A model generated the notes under the pieces. That model saw only the letters and a list, made by a program, of their open reading frames with translations, was not told the origin of the DNA and made no database searches. Shown piece after piece: positions 46,743-55,778 of a stretch of 64,000 bases of DNA. Every line of letters begins with the position of its first letter. Position 1 is the first letter of the stretch. Made by a program: the position numbers and the translations under genes. The stretch lies in the NCBI RefSeq assembly GCF_040529185.1, contig NZ_CP159510.1:2170001-2234000 (forward strand), written 5' to 3'. Origin of the DNA: Sporolactobacillus sp. Y61. GTDB taxonomy: Bacteria > Bacillota > Bacilli > Bacillales > Sporolactobacillaceae.

Positions 46743-47696
46743 GTGCGGGAGGCTTACACAAATATACAGAAGAGCCAGATCAACGTGATCTTTAACCAGA
46801 AAAAAGAAAATGCCGTTACACTTCCATTTCCTGTGGATGAGAAAATCAGTCATGCGCCTCTGGAGAAGATTGAAAACAGGCTCGGCAGGCTGATCGGTCT
46901 GGATGAAGTGAAACGAATGGTGAAGGAACTTTATGCCTGGCTGTATGTTTATAAAAGAAGAGAAGAAATGCAGCTCAAGGTCCGGAAACAGTCGTTTCAT
47001 ATGCTTTTTAAAGGGAATCCTGGAACGGGAAAGACAACGGTGGCCCGTCTGTTAAGCGATTTATTCCGGGAGATGGAGATACTGCCTAAAGGGCAGCTGA
47101 TCGAAGCTGACAGGGCGGATCTTGTTGGTGAATATATCGGGCAAACCGCCCAGAAAACAAGGGTTCTGGTGAAAAAATCACTTGGTAATGTACTGTTTAT
47201 TGATGAAGCATATGCGCTTGCCCGTGGCGGAGAGAAAGATTTTGGACGGGAGGCTATTGACACACTCGTTAAACAAATGGAAGATCATAAAGATGACTTT
47301 ATTCTGATCCTTGCGGGTTACTCAAACGAAATGGATCAGTTTCTTGGTATGAATCCAGGCCTGTTATCACGTTTTCCTGTTATTCTGTCATTTCCTGATT
47401 TTTCAGGGAAGGAGTTACTCACTATTTCCAGACAGATGATCAGCGAACGCGAATACAGGATGACAAATGAGGCGGAGAAACGTCTGTCCAGACACTTGTA
47501 TAAGGCTGCCATCCACCATGATAGCGAATTCAGTAACGGCAGATATGTACGAAATCTGATTGAAAAAATGATTCGTCAGCAGGCCGTTCGACTGGTTCGG
47601 GAAGGGACCTTCGACAGAGAGTCATTGATGACAATTCGAGCATGTGATCTTGTCATGGATGACGACAGATTATTACCCGAAACGGGCGAACCCTGA
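46743..47696 (+). CDS. spoVK: Stage V sporulation protein K (AAA+ ATPase)
   Basis: A 317-residue CbbX/SpoVK-type AAA+ ATPase. Walker A GNPGTGKT is at residues 91-98; GEYIGQTAQKTR is the pore-loop region; Walker B is VLFIDEAYALARGGEKDFG; sensor 1 is ILAGYSNEMDQF. In B. subtilis SpoVK is a mother-cell protein needed late in spore maturation; its client is unknown. The start is GTG 46743 after GAGGGGG. The hfq-spoVK-hflX order is as in B. subtilis, though ymzA and the nrd genes found there are absent. Confidence 0.93.
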   Translation: MREAYTNIQKSQINVIFNQKKENAVTLPFPVDEKISHAPLEKIENRLGRLIGLDEVKRMVKELYAWLYVYKRREEMQLKVRKQSFHMLFKGNPGTGKTTVARLLSDLFREMEILPKGQLIEADRADLVGEYIGQTAQKTRVLVKKSLGNVLFIDEAYALARGGEKDFGREAIDTLVKQMEDHKDDFILILAGYSNEMDQFLGMNPGLLSRFPVILSFPDFSGKELLTISRQMISEREYRMTNEAEKRLSRHLYKAAIHHDSEFSNGRYVRNLIEKMIRQQAVRLVREGTFDRESLMTIRACDLVMDDDRLLPETGEP

Positions 47697-47756
47697 CTTT
47701 ATATGAAGCGAAATCAACAGACTCATTGAACAAAGTATGATAAAAAGAGGTTTATT

Positions 47757-49013
47757 ATGGAGAATGTCATTCTCGCTTGCTGTCAGTTACCGGAAGTAAC
47801 GAATGATTATTTTGAATCCTCACTTCAGGAACTGATCTCACTGACTAAGACGGCCGGCGGCCAGGTTGTATCGATACTGAAACAAAAAAGGCAGAAAATA
47901 GAACCAGCTACATACATAGGTAAAGGGAAACTGCACGAATTGTCTGCCCTTCAGAAACAGCTGAATGCGGAAACAATCATTTTTAATGGGGAGCTGTCCC
48001 CAGGGCAGCAGGGGCGGCTGAGCAGTATATTAATGGGAAAAGTACTGGACAGAACACAACTGATCCTTGATATATTTGCTATGCGGGCAAACTCACGAGA
48101 AGGAAAGCTGCAGGTTGAACTGGCCCAGCTGCAGTATCTGCTCCCGCGTCTCAGCGGGATGAGAGGTTCACTGTCCCGCCTTGGCGCGGGAATAGGAACA
48201 AGAGGACCAGGGGAGACAAAACTGGAAACAGACCGGCGTTATATCCGCAGCAGAATGAAAGATATAGCCCATCGGCTGGATATTGTTGTCAGGCACAGAC
48301 AGCAATACAGAGAGAGACGCGTCACGCAAAATCAGTGCCAGATTGCGCTGGTAGGTTACACAAATGCCGGTAAATCCACACTTTTCAATCAATTAACTTT
48401 GTCTCATACTGTTGAGGAGGACAAGTTATTTGCGACACTTGATCCATTAACCAGAAAATTAAGACTTCATGAGGGATTCACTTGCCTGTTATCGGATACC
48501 GTTGGATTCATTAAGGACTTGCCAATACAACTGGTAGCTGCATTTCGTTCGACGTTAGAGGAGGTTCTGGGCGCTCATCTGATTCTTCATGTGATCGATG
48601 CGTCAGATCCGGATCTACTTCGGCAGGAACAGACAGTTCATACCCTGTTAGCTGAACTTGGTGCAGACGACATTCCGGTCCTGAACATTTACAACAAAAA
48701 AGATTTGCTGACCACTCCATTTATTGTTCCACCTGATGCACTTCTGGTATCAGCGAGAAATGTTTCAGACCGGAAACGCATATTGGCTGCCATCCGGAAA
48801 AAACTGATTCATCAGATGAAGCCTTATCGATGCAGGATACCCGCAGGTGAAGGCGGCCTGCTTCAGGAAGCAAAGAGACATTCTATTATTTTGCAGCAGC
48901 AATTTGAGGCGGAGTCGCAAACCTATGTTACCGACGGCTATGTTTTTCCGGAAACCCCCACAGGATCAAAATTGATCACCGAAATTTTTTCAGACCATGA
49001 GGAGAATGAGTAA
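47757..49013 (+). CDS. hflX: GTPase HflX
   Basis: A 418-residue ribosome-splitting GTPase acting on stalled or stressed 50S/70S particles. The N-terminal GTP-binding-associated domain includes PATYIGKGKLHEL and NGELSPGQQGRLSSIL, then GRRGPGE-like IGTRGPGETKLETDRR. The G domain has VGYTNAGKST near residue 199, DTVGFIKDLP and NKKD. ATG 47757. The stop shares one base with the next start. Confidence 0.95.
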   Translation: MENVILACCQLPEVTNDYFESSLQELISLTKTAGGQVVSILKQKRQKIEPATYIGKGKLHELSALQKQLNAETIIFNGELSPGQQGRLSSILMGKVLDRTQLILDIFAMRANSREGKLQVELAQLQYLLPRLSGMRGSLSRLGAGIGTRGPGETKLETDRRYIRSRMKDIAHRLDIVVRHRQQYRERRVTQNQCQIALVGYTNAGKSTLFNQLTLSHTVEEDKLFATLDPLTRKLRLHEGFTCLLSDTVGFIKDLPIQLVAAFRSTLEEVLGAHLILHVIDASDPDLLRQEQTVHTLLAELGADDIPVLNIYNKKDLLTTPFIVPPDALLVSARNVSDRKRILAAIRKKLIHQMKPYRCRIPAGEGGLLQEAKRHSIILQQQFEAESQTYVTDGYVFPETPTGSKLITEIFSDHEENE

Positions 49014-50278
49014 TGTTTGAAACCATGACATTTGGCAGGCAACTGAGAGAACGAACAGAGGAGGTGGAAAATGAAATACAAAAACAGCTGGACTATATTG
49101 ACAGGGTTGCTCAGGAGAATCAGTACCGCGTTCTTTCCTGTTTTAAGAAAAATAAAATCAGTGATGCACATTTTAATGGAACAACAGGTTATGGTTATGA
49201 CGACTTTGGAAGGGAAGGAATAGAAGCTGTCTACGCCGACTGTTTTGGGGCGGAATCCGGACTCGTCCGGTCACAGATCATCTCCGGTACACACGCGATT
49301 ACAATCGCTCTTTTCGGCCTGTTAAGGCCACATGACGAATTCATATACATAACGGGGAATCCCTATGACACATTGGAAGAAGTGATCGGCGGAGGCGTTT
49401 CCGGGCATGGCTCACTGAGAGATTTTGGTATCCATTTCCGTACGATCCCGCTTAAAGATGGCCGAATCGATACGGATAAAGTGATCAGGGAAATCGGGCC
49501 TGCAACGAAAATGGTTGCGATTCAGCGTTCCCGCGGTTACAGTAACCGTCCGTCACTGACCGTACATCAGATTGGCGAAGCGATTGCCGCCATAAAAAAA
49601 GTTCATCCGGACGTGATTGTGTTTATTGATAACTGTTACGGCGAATTCACGGAGACCCTTGAACCCTGCCACGTCGGTGCAGATCTGATGGCCGGGTCGC
49701 TGATAAAAAATCCCGGTGGTGGTCTGGCAAAAACCGGGGGTTATATTGCAGGGAAGAAAAAGTTTGTAGACCTGTGTGCGGAACGCCTGACGGTTCCCGG
49801 ACAGGGGAAGGAAGTGGGTCCCGCGCTTGGTGAACTTCAGAACCAGTATCAGGGGTTTTTCCTGGCTCCGCACATGGTTGCGCAGGCGTTGAAAGGGGCT
49901 GTTTTCACCGCGGCATTGATGGAAAACATGGGCATGGAGACCACCCCATCATGGGATGCGACAAGGACTGATCTGATTCAAACGGTGACATTTCATGATC
50001 CCAGCCAGATGATTGCATTCTGCCAGGCTATACAAATGGCTTCGCCGATAAATTCTCATGTCACGCCTTATCCAAGCCCGATGCCCGGCTATCAGGACAA
50101 AATCATTATGGCTGCCGGTACCTTTGTCCAGGGGGCAAGTCTTGAGCTGACAGCTGATGGTCCGATACGCCCTCCATACACGCTTTACATACAGGGCGGT
50201 CTGACCTTTGAACATGTCAAAGCAGCTCTTCTGATGGCGTGTAATCATCTTGCTGAGAGAGGATTGCTTAAAATCTGA
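49013..50278 (+). CDS. ynbB: PLP-dependent protein of the YnbB / aluminium-resistance family
   Basis: A 421-residue fold-type I PLP enzyme. GTTGYGYDDFGREGIEAVYADCFGAESGLVRSQIISGTHAI is the start of the family, and MAGSLIKNPGGGLAKTGGYIAG holds the cofactor lysine. It is annotated in many genomes as an aluminium-resistance protein or methionine gamma-lyase family member; the true reaction, probably on a sulfur-containing or other amino acid, is not proven. It overlaps hflX by one base and precedes glnR, as in B. subtilis. Confidence 0.88.
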   Translation: MFETMTFGRQLRERTEEVENEIQKQLDYIDRVAQENQYRVLSCFKKNKISDAHFNGTTGYGYDDFGREGIEAVYADCFGAESGLVRSQIISGTHAITIALFGLLRPHDEFIYITGNPYDTLEEVIGGGVSGHGSLRDFGIHFRTIPLKDGRIDTDKVIREIGPATKMVAIQRSRGYSNRPSLTVHQIGEAIAAIKKVHPDVIVFIDNCYGEFTETLEPCHVGADLMAGSLIKNPGGGLAKTGGYIAGKKKFVDLCAERLTVPGQGKEVGPALGELQNQYQGFFLAPHMVAQALKGAVFTAALMENMGMETTPSWDATRTDLIQTVTFHDPSQMIAFCQAIQMASPINSHVTPYPSPMPGYQDKIIMAAGTFVQGASLELTADGPIRPPYTLYIQGGLTFEHVKAALLMACNHLAERGLLKI

Positions 50279-50323
50279 GAATACAAGCTGTTACAATACT
50301 GTTAAATTGTTCTGTCATTACAC

Positions 50324-50373
50324 CGTAATATAACCTTACATCCATTGACAACTATATTATCGGACGTTATAAT
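50324..50373 (+). promoter_or_regulatory. glnRA promoter with GlnR/TnrA box
   Basis: CGTAATATAACCTTACA (50324-50340) matches TGTNA-N7-TNACA at all but the first base. TTGACA (50345-50350) and TATAAT (50368-50373), both perfect, follow with 17-base spacing. GlnR binding next to the -35 would repress under nitrogen excess. Confidence 0.85.
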
Positions 50374-50400
50374 GTGCATAGGAAAGGAGCATGAGGCAAT

Positions 50401-50787
50401 ATGGATGACAGTGTACGCCGCTCAATGCCCTTGTTCTCCATGGGTATTGTCCAGAAACTTACCGGATTGTCTGCAAGGCAAATCCGGTACTATGAAGAAA
50501 ATGAACTGATACATCCTGAGCGTTCTGCAGGTAACCGCCGCGTTTTTTCATTTAATGATGTAGATCGGTTGCTGGACATAAAATCCCTGCTGGATGAGGG
50601 CGTAAACCTGGCAGGGATTCGACGTGTGCTGAGCGAAAAACCTGTCCATCCTAATCGACCTGCAGACGCGAAGAAGAAACTGACGGAAGAAGAACTTATG
50701 AAATTCCTTAAAAACGAACTTGTCAATGCAGGCAAATTCGGAAAAGCATCACTGATACAAGGGGACCTTTCGCGATTTTTCAAGTGA
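50401..50787 (+). CDS. glnR: MerR-family nitrogen regulator GlnR
   Basis: A 128-residue repressor of the MerR family. The winged helix reads SMGIVQKLTGLSARQIRYYEENELIHPERSAGNRRVFSFNDVDRLLDIK. The short C-terminal tail (LQ-like KASLIQGDLSRFFK) senses feedback-inhibited glutamine synthetase in B. subtilis. It represses glnRA and other nitrogen genes when glutamine is plentiful. ATG 50401 follows AAAGGAG. glnA follows directly. Confidence 0.95.
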   Translation: MDDSVRRSMPLFSMGIVQKLTGLSARQIRYYEENELIHPERSAGNRRVFSFNDVDRLLDIKSLLDEGVNLAGIRRVLSEKPVHPNRPADAKKKLTEEELMKFLKNELVNAGKFGKASLIQGDLSRFFK

Positions 50788-50843
50788 ATATTCCCTGTAT
50801 ATAAATTTGTTCTAATGAAACTTATTTTTGGGGAGGATCAAGA

Positions 50844-52178
50844 ATGGCAAAGTTTACAAAAGAAGACATTATTTCCAAAGTAAATGAAGCGAATGTTAAG
50901 TTTATCCGTCTGCAATTCACTGACCTGCTCGGAATCATAAAAAATGTCGAGATTCCGGTCAGCCAGCTGGAAAAAGCACTGGATAACAAAATTATGTTTG
51001 ACGGTTCCTCAATTGAAGGATTTGTAAGAATTGAAGAATCGGATATGCTCCTTTATCCGGATTATGACAGTTTCGTCGTATTCCCCTGGACGGCAGAAAA
51101 GGGTAAAGTTGCCCGTATGATCTGTGATATTCATACGCCGGATGGCAAGCCATTCTTTGGTGATCCTCGTAATGTGCTTAAAGCAGAATTAGAAGAAATG
51201 AAAAAGCTTGGTTTTACCGCATTCAATATCGGACCGGAACCGGAATTTTTCCTGTTTAAAGTTGATGAAAACGGAAAACCAACCATGGAACTGAATGATA
51301 AAGGCGGTTATTTTGACCTTGCTCCTACAGATCTTGGCGAAAATTGTCGCCGTGACATCGTGCTTGAACTCGAAGACATGGGCTTCGAAATTGAAGCTTC
51401 TCACCATGAAGTAGCACCTGGCCAGCATGAAATTGATTTCAAATATGCCGATGCGGTCAGAACATGTGATAACATCCAGACATTTAAACTGGTTGTCAAA
51501 ACGATTGCACGCCAGCACAAATTGCATGCGACATTTATGCCGAAGCCTCTGTTTGGCGTTAATGGCTCAGGTATGCACTCAAACATGTCGCTGTTTAAGG
51601 GCAATGTCAACGCGTTCTATGACGAATCGTCGAGCGACGGTCTGAGCGAGACAGCTAAGTCTTTCATCGCAGGTGTATTAAAACACGCCCGTGCGTTCAC
51701 GGCAATCACGAACCCGATAGTCAACTCGTACAAACGACTGGTTCCCGGCTATGAAGCACCCAGCTATGTGGCATGGTCTCTAAGCAACAGAAGTGCTCTG
51801 GTCCGCATCCCTGCTGCCCGTGGACTCAGCACACGTATTGAAGTCAGAAGCGTTGACCCGGCTACAAACCCATACCTGGGTATGGCTGCTATTCTGGCTG
51901 CCGGACTTGACGGTGTCAAAGAAAAACTGACTCCAATGGATCCGGTTGATCGCAGCATCTATGTAATGGATGACGAAGAACGTGAAAAACTTGGTATTCA
52001 TGAACTTCCGGCTAATTTGAAAGATGCTCTGGCAGTCTTTAATGCTGATCCTGTGATCACTGGTGCTCTCGGTGAACATACTGTTTCCCGTTTCAATGAT
52101 GCAAAGGACATTGAGTGGGATATGTTTAGAACTCAGGTACATCAGTGGGAAAGAGATCAGTATATGGAACAGTACTAA
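50844..52178 (+). CDS. glnA: Glutamine synthetase type I
   Basis: 444 residues, the GSI-alpha type of Firmicutes without the adenylylation tyrosine loop. [48 protein letters not shown] and [13 protein letters not shown] are active-site segments; the C-terminus is [11 protein letters not shown]. It makes glutamine from glutamate and ammonia and, when feedback-inhibited, acts on GlnR and TnrA. It is co-transcribed with glnR and has a strong terminator. Confidence 0.98.
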   Translation: MAKFTKEDIISKVNEANVKFIRLQFTDLLGIIKNVEIPVSQLEKALDNKIMFDGSSIEGFVRIEESDMLLYPDYDSFVVFPWTAEKGKVARMICDIHTPDGKPFFGDPRNVLKAELEEMKKLGFTAFNIGPEPEFFLFKVDENGKPTMELNDKGGYFDLAPTDLGENCRRDIVLELEDMGFEIEASHHEVAPGQHEIDFKYADAVRTCDNIQTFKLVVKTIARQHKLHATFMPKPLFGVNGSGMHSNMSLFKGNVNAFYDESSSDGLSETAKSFIAGVLKHARAFTAITNPIVNSYKRLVPGYEAPSYVAWSLSNRSALVRIPAARGLSTRIEVRSVDPATNPYLGMAAILAAGLDGVKEKLTPMDPVDRSIYVMDDEEREKLGIHELPANLKDALAVFNADPVITGALGEHTVSRFNDAKDIEWDMFRTQVHQWERDQYMEQY

Positions 52179-52189
52179 TACTTATTATA

Positions 52190-52229
52190 CAAAACTCCCC
52201 TGGCGCTCATGGCGACAGGGGAGTTTTGT
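52190..52229 (+). terminator. Terminator after glnA
   Basis: AAAACTCCCCTG and CAGGGGAGTTTTG form a perfect 12-13 bp stem. Confidence 0.88.
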
Positions 52230-52351
52230 TATGCCACCATCAATACGGCTGCTGTATGTCTAAGAGGGTGGATAGGATAAAATATTCGAGGGAAAGTTGA
52301 TTGTTGCTCTGGCCGGTTAAAATGATGAAGACGATGAGGGGGAGAAGATAA

Positions 52352-53257
52352 ATGAATAAGAAAGAAAAACTGGAATATGAAAGAAAACTAAAAGAGGCGA
52401 GAAAGAAATATCCGACTGTTCCTAAAGTTGATAAAGAAACATGGCTGCCTAAGTTCCACTGGTGGGATGAAGTCCCTGAAAACCTGAAAACGAAAACACA
52501 GTGGAGAAAAGAACATTTTAAGGTAATTAATGAAAATGAAATTGAAGCAATTATTGAATATCATGCAGGGACAAAATTAACGAGATACAAATTATATGAA
52601 AAATCGAACACCAAGACTACGAGACGTATCATTATAAAAATTGATGACATTGAACCAACAGATAAAAATTTGTCGGAAGCACTTTATCTCATCAATAAAT
52701 CCGCTAAAAAATCAAGAGACACTAAAGGTAGAAATTATTCATCTGGAAATCATAGAGTTGTACATGCTGCCAAAACCCGACAGCAAAAATTATATGATCT
52801 GAAAGATGCTGTTATTGCTAAATTAATCAGTGAAAATAGAATGGAATTACTAGGTTATCACACACAAGATATAAAACATGAACAGGAAAATGAAGTGTGG
52901 GTAGGCGATCCGGAGGGTGAAAGTAAATATAATTCAGATAAAATGAGTGGAAAATTAGATTATCAATTTTGCGGGGATTATGATAATTGTGATTTTATGT
53001 ATGGTGGGCATTATGAAATTATAAATGAAACTGTCTATGATGTAAATTATTTACTGTTGTATCAATTTGGTGATAATACTTTTCATGTTCCAGTTGACAA
53101 TGTAGGAGAGGGAATCAAGAATCTTGGAGAGATCGGAATCATAGACGCAGAGCAGACTAAAAAATACCATATCAAATTCACTGAAGCAGTCAAATTGTTA
53201 GAAAATTATATAGAAAGTCATAAAGAAAATAAACTACAGGAGGCATCCGAACAATGA
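52352..53257 (+). CDS. Unknown AT-rich protein, 301 residues
   Basis: I do not recognise this protein. It is highly charged (Lys/Glu-rich), soluble, with no signal peptide or membrane segment. The N-terminal part is basic (KEKLEYERKLKEARKKYPTVPKVDKETW), the middle carries TTRRIIIKIDDIEPTDKN, and an acidic aromatic segment (YQFCGDYDNCDFMYGGHYEIINETVYDVNY) lies near residue 220. Base composition is clearly more AT-rich than its neighbours, which suggests acquisition by transfer. ATG 52352 follows GAGGGGGAG. Its stop overlaps the ATG of a tiny, decayed frame, as in a two-gene unit. Confidence 0.7.
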   Translation: MNKKEKLEYERKLKEARKKYPTVPKVDKETWLPKFHWWDEVPENLKTKTQWRKEHFKVINENEIEAIIEYHAGTKLTRYKLYEKSNTKTTRRIIIKIDDIEPTDKNLSEALYLINKSAKKSRDTKGRNYSSGNHRVVHAAKTRQQKLYDLKDAVIAKLISENRMELLGYHTQDIKHEQENEVWVGDPEGESKYNSDKMSGKLDYQFCGDYDNCDFMYGGHYEIINETVYDVNYLLLYQFGDNTFHVPVDNVGEGIKNLGEIGIIDAEQTKKYHIKFTEAVKLLENYIESHKENKLQEASEQ

Positions 53258-53390
53258 AAAATCACTAAAGCAACAATTCACACACGCTCATGAACTAGAA
53301 TATAATGTTGCCTATGTTAATTTTATCTATTCTGAAAAGTAAGACAATACGATTGAAGCGTACAACAAAATCGTAAAAGATAAACCATAA
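53254..53390 (+). pseudogene. Decayed small gene coupled to the AT-rich orphan
   Basis: AGGAGG precedes ATG 53254, which overlaps the upstream stop (ATGA), yet the frame ends after four codons. One added A in the A5 run restores about 28 more sense codons (SLKQQFTHAHELEYNVAYVNFIYSEK) up to a TAA at 53340-53342, beyond which the same frame continues DNTIEAYNKIVKDKP to a stop at 53388-53390. It looks like a relic of a short protein with both a frameshift and a nonsense codon. Confidence 0.45.
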
Positions 53391-53435
53391 AATTTCACCT
53401 CATAAGGACAGGACGAAGGATAAAAGAGCCTGTCT

Positions 53436-53478
53436 ATTTAAATGAACGTCACATGGGATCATCCCGTTTAAATTTTTT
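53436..53478 (+). terminator. Terminator before the ECF transporter gene
   Basis: ATTTAAA and TTTAAAT flank an inner GGGA-TCA-TCCC stem, followed by six T. Confidence 0.6.
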
Positions 53479-53558
53479 CTGTTCCTGATAAAAGGAATCA
53501 TCGTTCATAATGTGATAAGATTATGGGTGATCAATTTGACGTGACGGGAGTTATCGTG

Positions 53559-54152
53559 ATGCAGCACCGGCAAACCTACAGATTGGTGTTATTGAGCATA
53601 TTTACGGCTATCATTATTTTACAGAATTTTATTCCTTTTCTTGGTTATATTCCAGTCGGACCATTCAGTCTGACACTGATTCATATTACCGTGATCATTG
53701 CGGCGCTTGTTCTGGGGCCCCTGGATGGCGCACTGGTCGGCGGAATCTGGGGTCTGATAACGTTTATTCGTGCCTATACCTTTCCAACCAGTCCAATCGC
53801 TCCCATTGTTTTTACAAACCCGCTGATTTCTGTATTACCGAGGGTATTAATTGGCTTAGTTGCGGGTTATGTTTACCTTGGCCTGAAAAAAGTTAAAGTG
53901 TTTGACTGGCTGTCAATGGTCATCGCCGGAGTGCTGGGTTCGCTGACAAACACGATACTTGTGCTGGGACTGATTTATCTGTTTTATCGCGTTCCCTATG
54001 CCAATGTTTTGCACATGGATGTTACGAAATTATTACCGGCTCTTCTCATGGTTGTTCTGACAAACGGGCTGGCGGAGGCCGTGGCAGCAGGTATCATCTC
54101 TCCAGCGGTTGCAGGCCCTCTGAGAAAAATCCGGAAGTATCGAAATCAATAG
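53559..54152 (+). CDS. ECF transporter S component (vitamin uptake)
   Basis: About 197 residues and five or six hydrophobic segments, with FIPFLGYIPVGPFSLTLIHITVIIAALVLGPLDGALVGGIWGLITFIRAY near the N-terminus, a pattern typical of energy-coupling-factor S components for folate, pantothenate or related vitamins. It binds the substrate and works with a shared EcfA/A'/T module encoded elsewhere. The ligand cannot be fixed from sequence; no riboswitch that would reveal it was recognised upstream. ATG 53559 is preferred over ATG 53523 because GGGAG lies about ten bases before it. Confidence 0.78.
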   Translation: MQHRQTYRLVLLSIFTAIIILQNFIPFLGYIPVGPFSLTLIHITVIIAALVLGPLDGALVGGIWGLITFIRAYTFPTSPIAPIVFTNPLISVLPRVLIGLVAGYVYLGLKKVKVFDWLSMVIAGVLGSLTNTILVLGLIYLFYRVPYANVLHMDVTKLLPALLMVVLTNGLAEAVAAGIISPAVAGPLRKIRKYRNQ

Positions 54153-54197
54153 ATTATGTACGAATCAGCCCGGCAGGACTGATTTACTGTAAGATAT

Positions 54198-54554
54198 TTA
54201 ATAATAAGGATAGGGATAGATAAACGGAGGTACGAAAAAGAAGAACGGAAAGAGGAACCGACGAAATCTCCTGAATCTTGGACGGTATCCATAGCCAAAA
54301 AACTGTCTGTCATCATCTCCATCAATATCTTCAGGAACGAGCATGATGATCCCCTGATCGTTCATACTTTCAATAATGCCTTCCTGTTGTGAGCCGTCTT
54401 TCAAACTGACGATCACATGATAATTCATGTATTTGTGGCACATATTACGGATACTTTCAATATCATCATTCCGGGGTAGAGTTGCGTTTTCTGGTATGAG
54501 GTGGGGCTCAAACAGAGTTGGCGTGTTGTTTGAATCCATTTGATTATATGACAC
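54198..54554 (-). CDS. Small LSm-like protein with aromatic C-terminal tail
   Basis: 118 residues. The central part, CHKYMNYHVIVSLKDGSQQEGIIESMNDQGIIMLVPEDI, resembles an LSm/Hfq-like small barrel seen in uncharacterised Bacillaceae proteins. It is followed by acidic DGDDD and a striking tail of Arg/Phe/Pro/Tyr (RPRFRRFRRFLFPFFFFVPPFIYPYPYY). Such tails occur in spore-surface or membrane-associated small proteins of spore-formers, so a sporulation role is possible but unproven. The start is GTG 54554 after AAAGGAGAGG on the reverse strand. Confidence 0.72.
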   Translation of the reverse strand: MSYNQMDSNNTPTLFEPHLIPENATLPRNDDIESIRNMCHKYMNYHVIVSLKDGSQQEGIIESMNDQGIIMLVPEDIDGDDDRQFFGYGYRPRFRRFRRFLFPFFFFVPPFIYPYPYY

Positions 54555-54593
54555 TTTAATCCTCTCCTTTTCAACACTAGGATATTCACCCAG

Positions 54594-54692
54594 ATGGAAG
54601 ATGTGATTGAAAAAAACATGGATGAAATTGGAAATAAAATCAAAAAGGAACAGGTTAACTCAACGGAACAAGGAAATCAGGTGATCATTTGA
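54594..54692 (+). CDS. Possible 32-residue open frame coupled to rlmA
   Basis: ATG 54594 opens a short, charged frame (MEDVIEKNMDEIGNKIKKEQ...) whose TGA overlaps the TTG start of the methyltransferase gene by four bases. The ribosome site is weak (AGGA, about 11 bases upstream). It could be a leader peptide or the tail of a lost gene; no family is recognised. Confidence 0.3.
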   Translation: MEDVIEKNMDEIGNKIKKEQVNSTEQGNQVII

Positions 54693-55594
54693 GTAAGGGA
54701 GTCAGCAACAGGACAGGCAGTGCAGAACGAGTCAGAAGAATAGAAAGTCTTTTCAGATGCCCGGTGTGTGGATCTTCGATGAAGGTTACCGATTTAAAAA
54801 GTATGATTTGTATAAACCGACATACCTTTGATTTTTCCAGACAGGGTTATTTGAATCTGCTGAATAGAAAAGTACATGATGACTACGGTAAGGAACTTTT
54901 TGAAGCCAGACGAAAGGTCATGTTTGATCTGGGCTTTTTTAATCCCCTCATTCGGCAGATCACACAAATGATCAGAAAAGCAACGGGCATGCCAGGGAAA
55001 AATTTAAAAATTGCTGATATGGGTTGCGGGGAAGGGACTCATTTGGCAGCACTATGCCGCTTGCTTCAGAAAACGAATCATGTGACAGGTGTAGGAATGG
55101 ATTTATCAAAAGCGGGAATCGAACAGGCCGCGAAAAAATTTCACAGTCAGACATGGATCGTAGCTGACCTTACTCAGCCTCCTTTTTTCCCGGGAAGTTT
55201 TGATATCATACTGAATATTCTTTCTCCCTCAAATTATCAGGTATTTGATCACCTGCTGCATCCAGACGGTTTTGTCATAAAAGTCGTCCCTGAAAGGCGT
55301 TATCTTCAGGAACTGCGTAGATATCTTTATAAAAATTCTTCAAGAGAAAAGTATTCAAATAGTGAGATACTGGCTCACTTTCGTCAGAATTACCCTGATT
55401 TTCAATCAAAACAGCTTTCATATACCTGTAAGATGGATGCAGCAGGGAGGCAATCGCTGATCTGTATGACGCCTCTTGCCTGGAATACGGATGATGACAC
55501 CCGGAGAATCTGGGCGCTGGAAGGACCTGAGAAAGTTACAGTTGACGTCATGATTCTTATTGGGAAAAAACAGGACCTGAAGGATTTTAAGTGA
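54689..55594 (+). CDS. rlmA: 23S rRNA (guanine-N1)-methyltransferase, RlmA type
   Basis: 301 residues. An N-terminal zinc site CPVC...C...H (FRCPVCGSSMKVTDLKSMICINRHTFDFSRQGYLNLL) is the hallmark of RlmA. The SAM-binding motif is IADMGCGEGTHLA, followed by NILSPSNYQVFDHLLHPDGFVIKVVPE. In Gram-positives the enzyme methylates G748 in helix 35 of 23S rRNA near the macrolide site; I infer that target from the family (RlmA-II). The start is TTG 54689, just after a possible small coupled frame. The usual range of length is met. Confidence 0.85.
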   Translation: MSKGVSNRTGSAERVRRIESLFRCPVCGSSMKVTDLKSMICINRHTFDFSRQGYLNLLNRKVHDDYGKELFEARRKVMFDLGFFNPLIRQITQMIRKATGMPGKNLKIADMGCGEGTHLAALCRLLQKTNHVTGVGMDLSKAGIEQAAKKFHSQTWIVADLTQPPFFPGSFDIILNILSPSNYQVFDHLLHPDGFVIKVVPERRYLQELRRYLYKNSSREKYSNSEILAHFRQNYPDFQSKQLSYTCKMDAAGRQSLICMTPLAWNTDDDTRRIWALEGPEKVTVDVMILIGKKQDLKDFK

Positions 55595-55729
55595 AATTGA
55601 CTTTATGCTTTTAGAAAGTATAAAATTTTTGCGGGAAAAACTTCAAAAAAAAGTTGGACTTTTGGCGCCTCACATGGCGGGTCAGTCGGCTTCCACATGT
55701 ATGCGCTGACAGAAAATGATAAATAATGA

Positions 55730-55758
55730 TTGAATTTGAATGAAAGCGGTGTTACAAT
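55730..55758 (+). promoter_or_regulatory. fruR promoter with cre site
   Basis: TTGAAT (55730-55735) and TACAAT (55753-55758) have 17-base spacing. TGAAAGCGGTGTTA (55741-55754) fits the CcpA consensus TGWAANCGNTNWCA at 13 of 14 positions and lies between the two hexamers, a position that would block RNA polymerase. Confidence 0.7.
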
Positions 55759-55778
55759 GACTTGTGGAGGAATAGGAA

